Assembly (NCBI GenBank): GCA_958407085.1
Contig: CATYHY010000070.1
Location: 1-7,193 of the forward strand
Origin: an uncultured Collinsella sp.
Lineage (GTDB): Bacteria > Actinomycetota > Coriobacteriia > Coriobacteriales > Coriobacteriaceae
Reading direction: 5' to 3'
Length of the DNA stretch: 7,193 nucleotides
Shown here one piece after another: positions 5,031 to 7,193 of this stretch. The notes under the pieces are model-generated. The model was not told the origin of the DNA. It did no database searches and saw only the letters and a list, made by a program, of their open reading frames with translations. The first letter of the stretch is position 1, and each line of letters begins with the position of its first letter. Position numbers and translations under genes: made by a program.

Positions 5031-5175
5031 TACGCGGTTTTACCAAACCGCGTAACGGCTCGACGCTGCAAACGCCCCTAAGCGGCAATCTGACGTTCAA
5101 TCGTCGGTCGCGTACCAAAGTACGCTTCCCTCCTCTTTCACGTCACCTTGCTCGCTTAGGGGCGTTTTCGCTGAC
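5031..5175 (+). repeat. Structured repeat, copy B
   Basis: This copy matches copy A (1566-1711) in layout. The opening hairpin is extended to 12 bp (5029-5056). The long helix is a perfect 15 bp, AAACGCCCCTAAGCG (5070-5084) with CGCTTAGGGGCGTTT (5153-5167). The second helix is TGACGT (5091-5096) / ACGTCA (5140-5145). The terminal hairpin is GCGTAC-CAAA-GTACGC (5110-5125). Loop strands CGGCAATC, TTCAA, CACCTTGCTCG and the end GTTTTCGCTGAC are shared with copy A, while the helices carry different bases. It lies 36 bases beyond the stop codon of the ABC permease gene and upstream of the APC permease gene. If transcribed on the - strand it would be in the 3' part of the first message or the leader of the second. 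Confidence 0.85.
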
Positions 5176-5211
5176 CTATGGTCAACCTACGATAATTCCA
5201 AGCTGAACGAG

Positions 5212-7193
5212 TTACTCGCTGTAGCGGGTGGCGATGGCGGCTCGCACCATGCCGGTGCTCATGAGGTAGGTCACCAGGAAGTAGCCGCCGTAGGCTGCCA
5301 GGAAGATTGCACAGGTGAGGCCCACGGTGCCACCGATGCTCATATTTCCGAATATGCTCACCAGCTCGATGATCACCTTAAGTGCCACAAAGGAGTGCGC
5401 CAGGCCCACTGCCAGCGGGAACAGGAAGAATACCGCTTGCTGCGCCATCACCGAATGGCGAATCTGGCGGTCCTCACAGCCGATCTGTGCCAGCACACGA
5501 TAGCTGCGGCTGCCGTCGGCCACGTTGGAGAGTTGCTGGATCGACAGAATCGCCGCGCATGCAACGACCAATACAAAGCCAATGTAGATGGCCAGATAGC
5601 TAATCATGCCGTTCATTTGCGCTGCTTGCGTGTACATCTCGGAGCGTGTGATGAAGATTCCCCATGACCCCGGCTCCTTGCCGTCAACGAGCAGATTGTC
5701 GAGCAAAGTGTATTTAATGCTCTCGTCTGCCTCGGTCGTATCCATCCCCTGTTTGTAATTAACGAGCAGGCTACTGGAATACGGCTGCAGATTAAGTTGG
5801 GACAACAGCTCGTCGGCAACGACGACGGTACCCGGATTACTGCCCATCGCCGAGTTGGCGATGGCCGCCGTGTCCTTGTCCGACTTATCGGTTGCGGGCT
5901 TGAGCTCATGCCCGCCCAAGGTGAGGGTATGGCCGCCGGCCATGTACTTGGTGTACAGGTCGCCCAGCCCACCGCCCATATCACACGTAAGCAGGTACTG
6001 GTCGCGGCCAATGCTCACCGGCTCCTCGCCCATCATCTGGCGCAGTTTGTTGTACTGGCTCGCCGGCGTCACAAACAGACCCATCGTATCGGCATTGCTA
6101 CCCCCGAGCGCCTTGGGGAGCTTTTCGCCCATGGTCTTGCACATCTCACCCGCAGACACCGAAGGATTCGAACCGCCAAACGGGTAACTCAGATACGAAT
6201 CGATCTGAACATGCTCACCGGCAACATCGGCGATATTGACCTTCTTGCCGGTCTCGTCGTTGTTGTCCGCCGACTTGCCCTTGCCGTGCCATGCGGAGTA
6301 CAAATCGACCGTTGTATCGGCTAGCACCATGCGGTCGGCTTCAGACGGATTGACATATTCTTTGTAGTAGTCGAGCGTATCGGGCGTGTAATAGACATAC
6401 GTCTGAGACACGTCAACAGGGTTATAGCGCTCCAGGTTTTCGTTCATCACATTGGCAATCGACATACCGCACGTCACCGAGGTGATGGCCAAAAACAGGA
6501 GCATCGCGATGACGCCCATCGAAAAGCACACCGTGTTGACCTTGGCCGCAAGCTGGCGCACGGTAAACATGTTGAGGCCGCGCCAATACACGCTGCGCAG
6601 GCTCTGCAGCAGCTTGATGAGCATGCCCGAGAGTCCCCAGAACAGGGCAAAGGTGCCCACGGTAACCATAGCGGTCGTAATACCAAACTGGTTCATGGCC
6701 TCTTGCAGCTTGCTGTCCGTCGCGGTTAGCGGGAACCCATCACGTAGCAGACGGTAATAGGCCACGCCCACAAGCACCACGCCCACGGCAAAGATGGCAA
6801 TCGCGATCCAGGGGTTGCGTGTCTTGATGCTCTCGTTGCGACGCTCGGCACCCATAAGCTCGATGAGTTTGGTACGACGCACGGCGCGAAGGTTCAGCAG
6901 TAGCGTGAGCACAAACATTACGAGCATGCAGGCAAGGGTCAGATTGAACGCATGCACCGAGAAAAAGAAGTGGAAATTGGCAATCTGTGTCTTAAAGAGC
7001 GAGGCCGTAAAGAACGTCATGAGCTGGGAGAGTCCCATACCCAGCACAATGCCGGCGACAAAGGCCACGACCGAGACGATCACGGTCTCGAGCGCCATGA
7101 TCGTGGCGACGCGCCCGCGCCCCATGCCGAGCACCTGGTACAGGCCAAACTCCTTCTTGCGGCGTTTCATGATGAAGTTATTGGCATACACCA
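5212..7193 (-). CDS. FtsX-family ABC transporter permease (BceB-like), start beyond the window
   Basis: At least 659 residues are visible; the true start lies past the right edge. The visible start YANNFIMKRRKKEFGLYQVLGM, a few residues in from the edge, is the typical segment that follows the second membrane helix of BceB/SalY-type permeases of peptide-antibiotic sensing and export systems. Eight membrane segments are traceable (about 29-56, 81-104, 127-147, 170-196, 220-248, 526-550, 580-610, 618-645). A large, probably extracytoplasmic domain of about 270 residues separates the fifth and sixth, giving the usual ten once two missing helices are added. FtsX-like domains lie at each end. The partner ATPase and any BceRS-type sensor pair would lie to the right, outside the window. 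The role in antimicrobial-peptide resistance is inferred from family; lipid or lipoprotein handling is possible. Confidence 0.88.
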   Translation of the reverse strand, partial: VYANNFIMKRRKKEFGLYQVLGMGRGRVATIMALETVIVSVVAFVAGIVLGMGLSQLMTFFTASLFKTQIANFHFFFSVHAFNLTLACMLVMFVLTLLLNLRAVRRTKLIELMGAERRNESIKTRNPWIAIAIFAVGVVLVGVAYYRLLRDGFPLTATDSKLQEAMNQFGITTAMVTVGTFALFWGLSGMLIKLLQSLRSVYWRGLNMFTVRQLAAKVNTVCFSMGVIAMLLFLAITSVTCGMSIANVMNENLERYNPVDVSQTYVYYTPDTLDYYKEYVNPSEADRMVLADTTVDLYSAWHGKGKSADNNDETGKKVNIADVAGEHVQIDSYLSYPFGGSNPSVSAGEMCKTMGEKLPKALGGSNADTMGLFVTPASQYNKLRQMMGEEPVSIGRDQYLLTCDMGGGLGDLYTKYMAGGHTLTLGGHELKPATDKSDKDTAAIANSAMGSNPGTVVVADELLSQLNLQPYSSSLLVNYKQGMDTTEADESIKYTLLDNLLVDGKEPGSWGIFITRSEMYTQAAQMNGMISYLAIYIGFVLVVACAAILSIQQLSNVADGSRSYRVLAQIGCEDRQIRHSVMAQQAVFFLFPLAVGLAHSFVALKVIIELVSIFGNMSIGGTVGLTCAIFLAAYGGYFLVTYLMSTGMVRAAIATRYSE

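Noticed and set aside
1..7193. CRISPR array, tRNA or rRNA genes
   Set aside because: No evenly spaced direct repeats and no cloverleaf or rRNA-like segment were seen.

Overview
The window looks like a stretch of a moderately GC-rich genome of a gut-type anaerobic actinobacterium of the class Coriobacteriia, most likely Collinsella or a close relative. This is inferred from the protein style and the gene mix and was not tested by any search. It holds four protein-coding genes separated by four unusually long intergenic regions (309 to 532 bases). Those regions are packed with inverted repeats and look like the least ordinary part of the window.

Layout. Bases 1-532 hold no convincing gene. They contain a pair of inverted 39-base arms (74-112 and 276-314), a 13-bp inverted repeat (396-434) and a good sigma70-type promoter (450-478). 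Bases 533-1564 (+) encode a class I DAHP synthase, the first step of the shikimate pathway. Bases 1565-1897 lie between two convergent genes and carry two members of a structured repeat family in opposite orientation. Bases 1898-3103 (-) encode agmatine deiminase (aguA). Bases 3104-3471 form a long, highly foldable leader upstream of aguA, plus an 89-base CTAG-bounded palindromic element that supplies the stop codon of the next gene. Bases 3472-4902 (-) encode an APC-superfamily permease, a good candidate for the agmatine/putrescine exchanger. Bases 4903-5211 hold the permease upstream region and another copy of the structured repeat. Bases 5212-7193 (-) encode most of a BceB-type FtsX-family ABC permease whose start lies beyond the right edge.

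How the genes fit together. The permease and aguA lie in the same direction and would form an agmatine import and deimination unit that yields N-carbamoylputrescine and ammonia. The enzymes that process N-carbamoylputrescine further (AguB/AguC or an amidase) are not in the window. The DAHP synthase and the ABC permease appear to be unrelated neighbours.

The most interesting observation is the structured repeat family. Two copies (1566-1711 and 5031-5175) share long identical stretches. Two of their internal helices differ in sequence, yet both strands have changed together so that pairing is kept. A third member (1795-1888) carries the same loop motifs in a permuted order on the opposite strand. 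This is the pattern of a selected RNA or DNA structure. I do not recognise it as a named RNA class.
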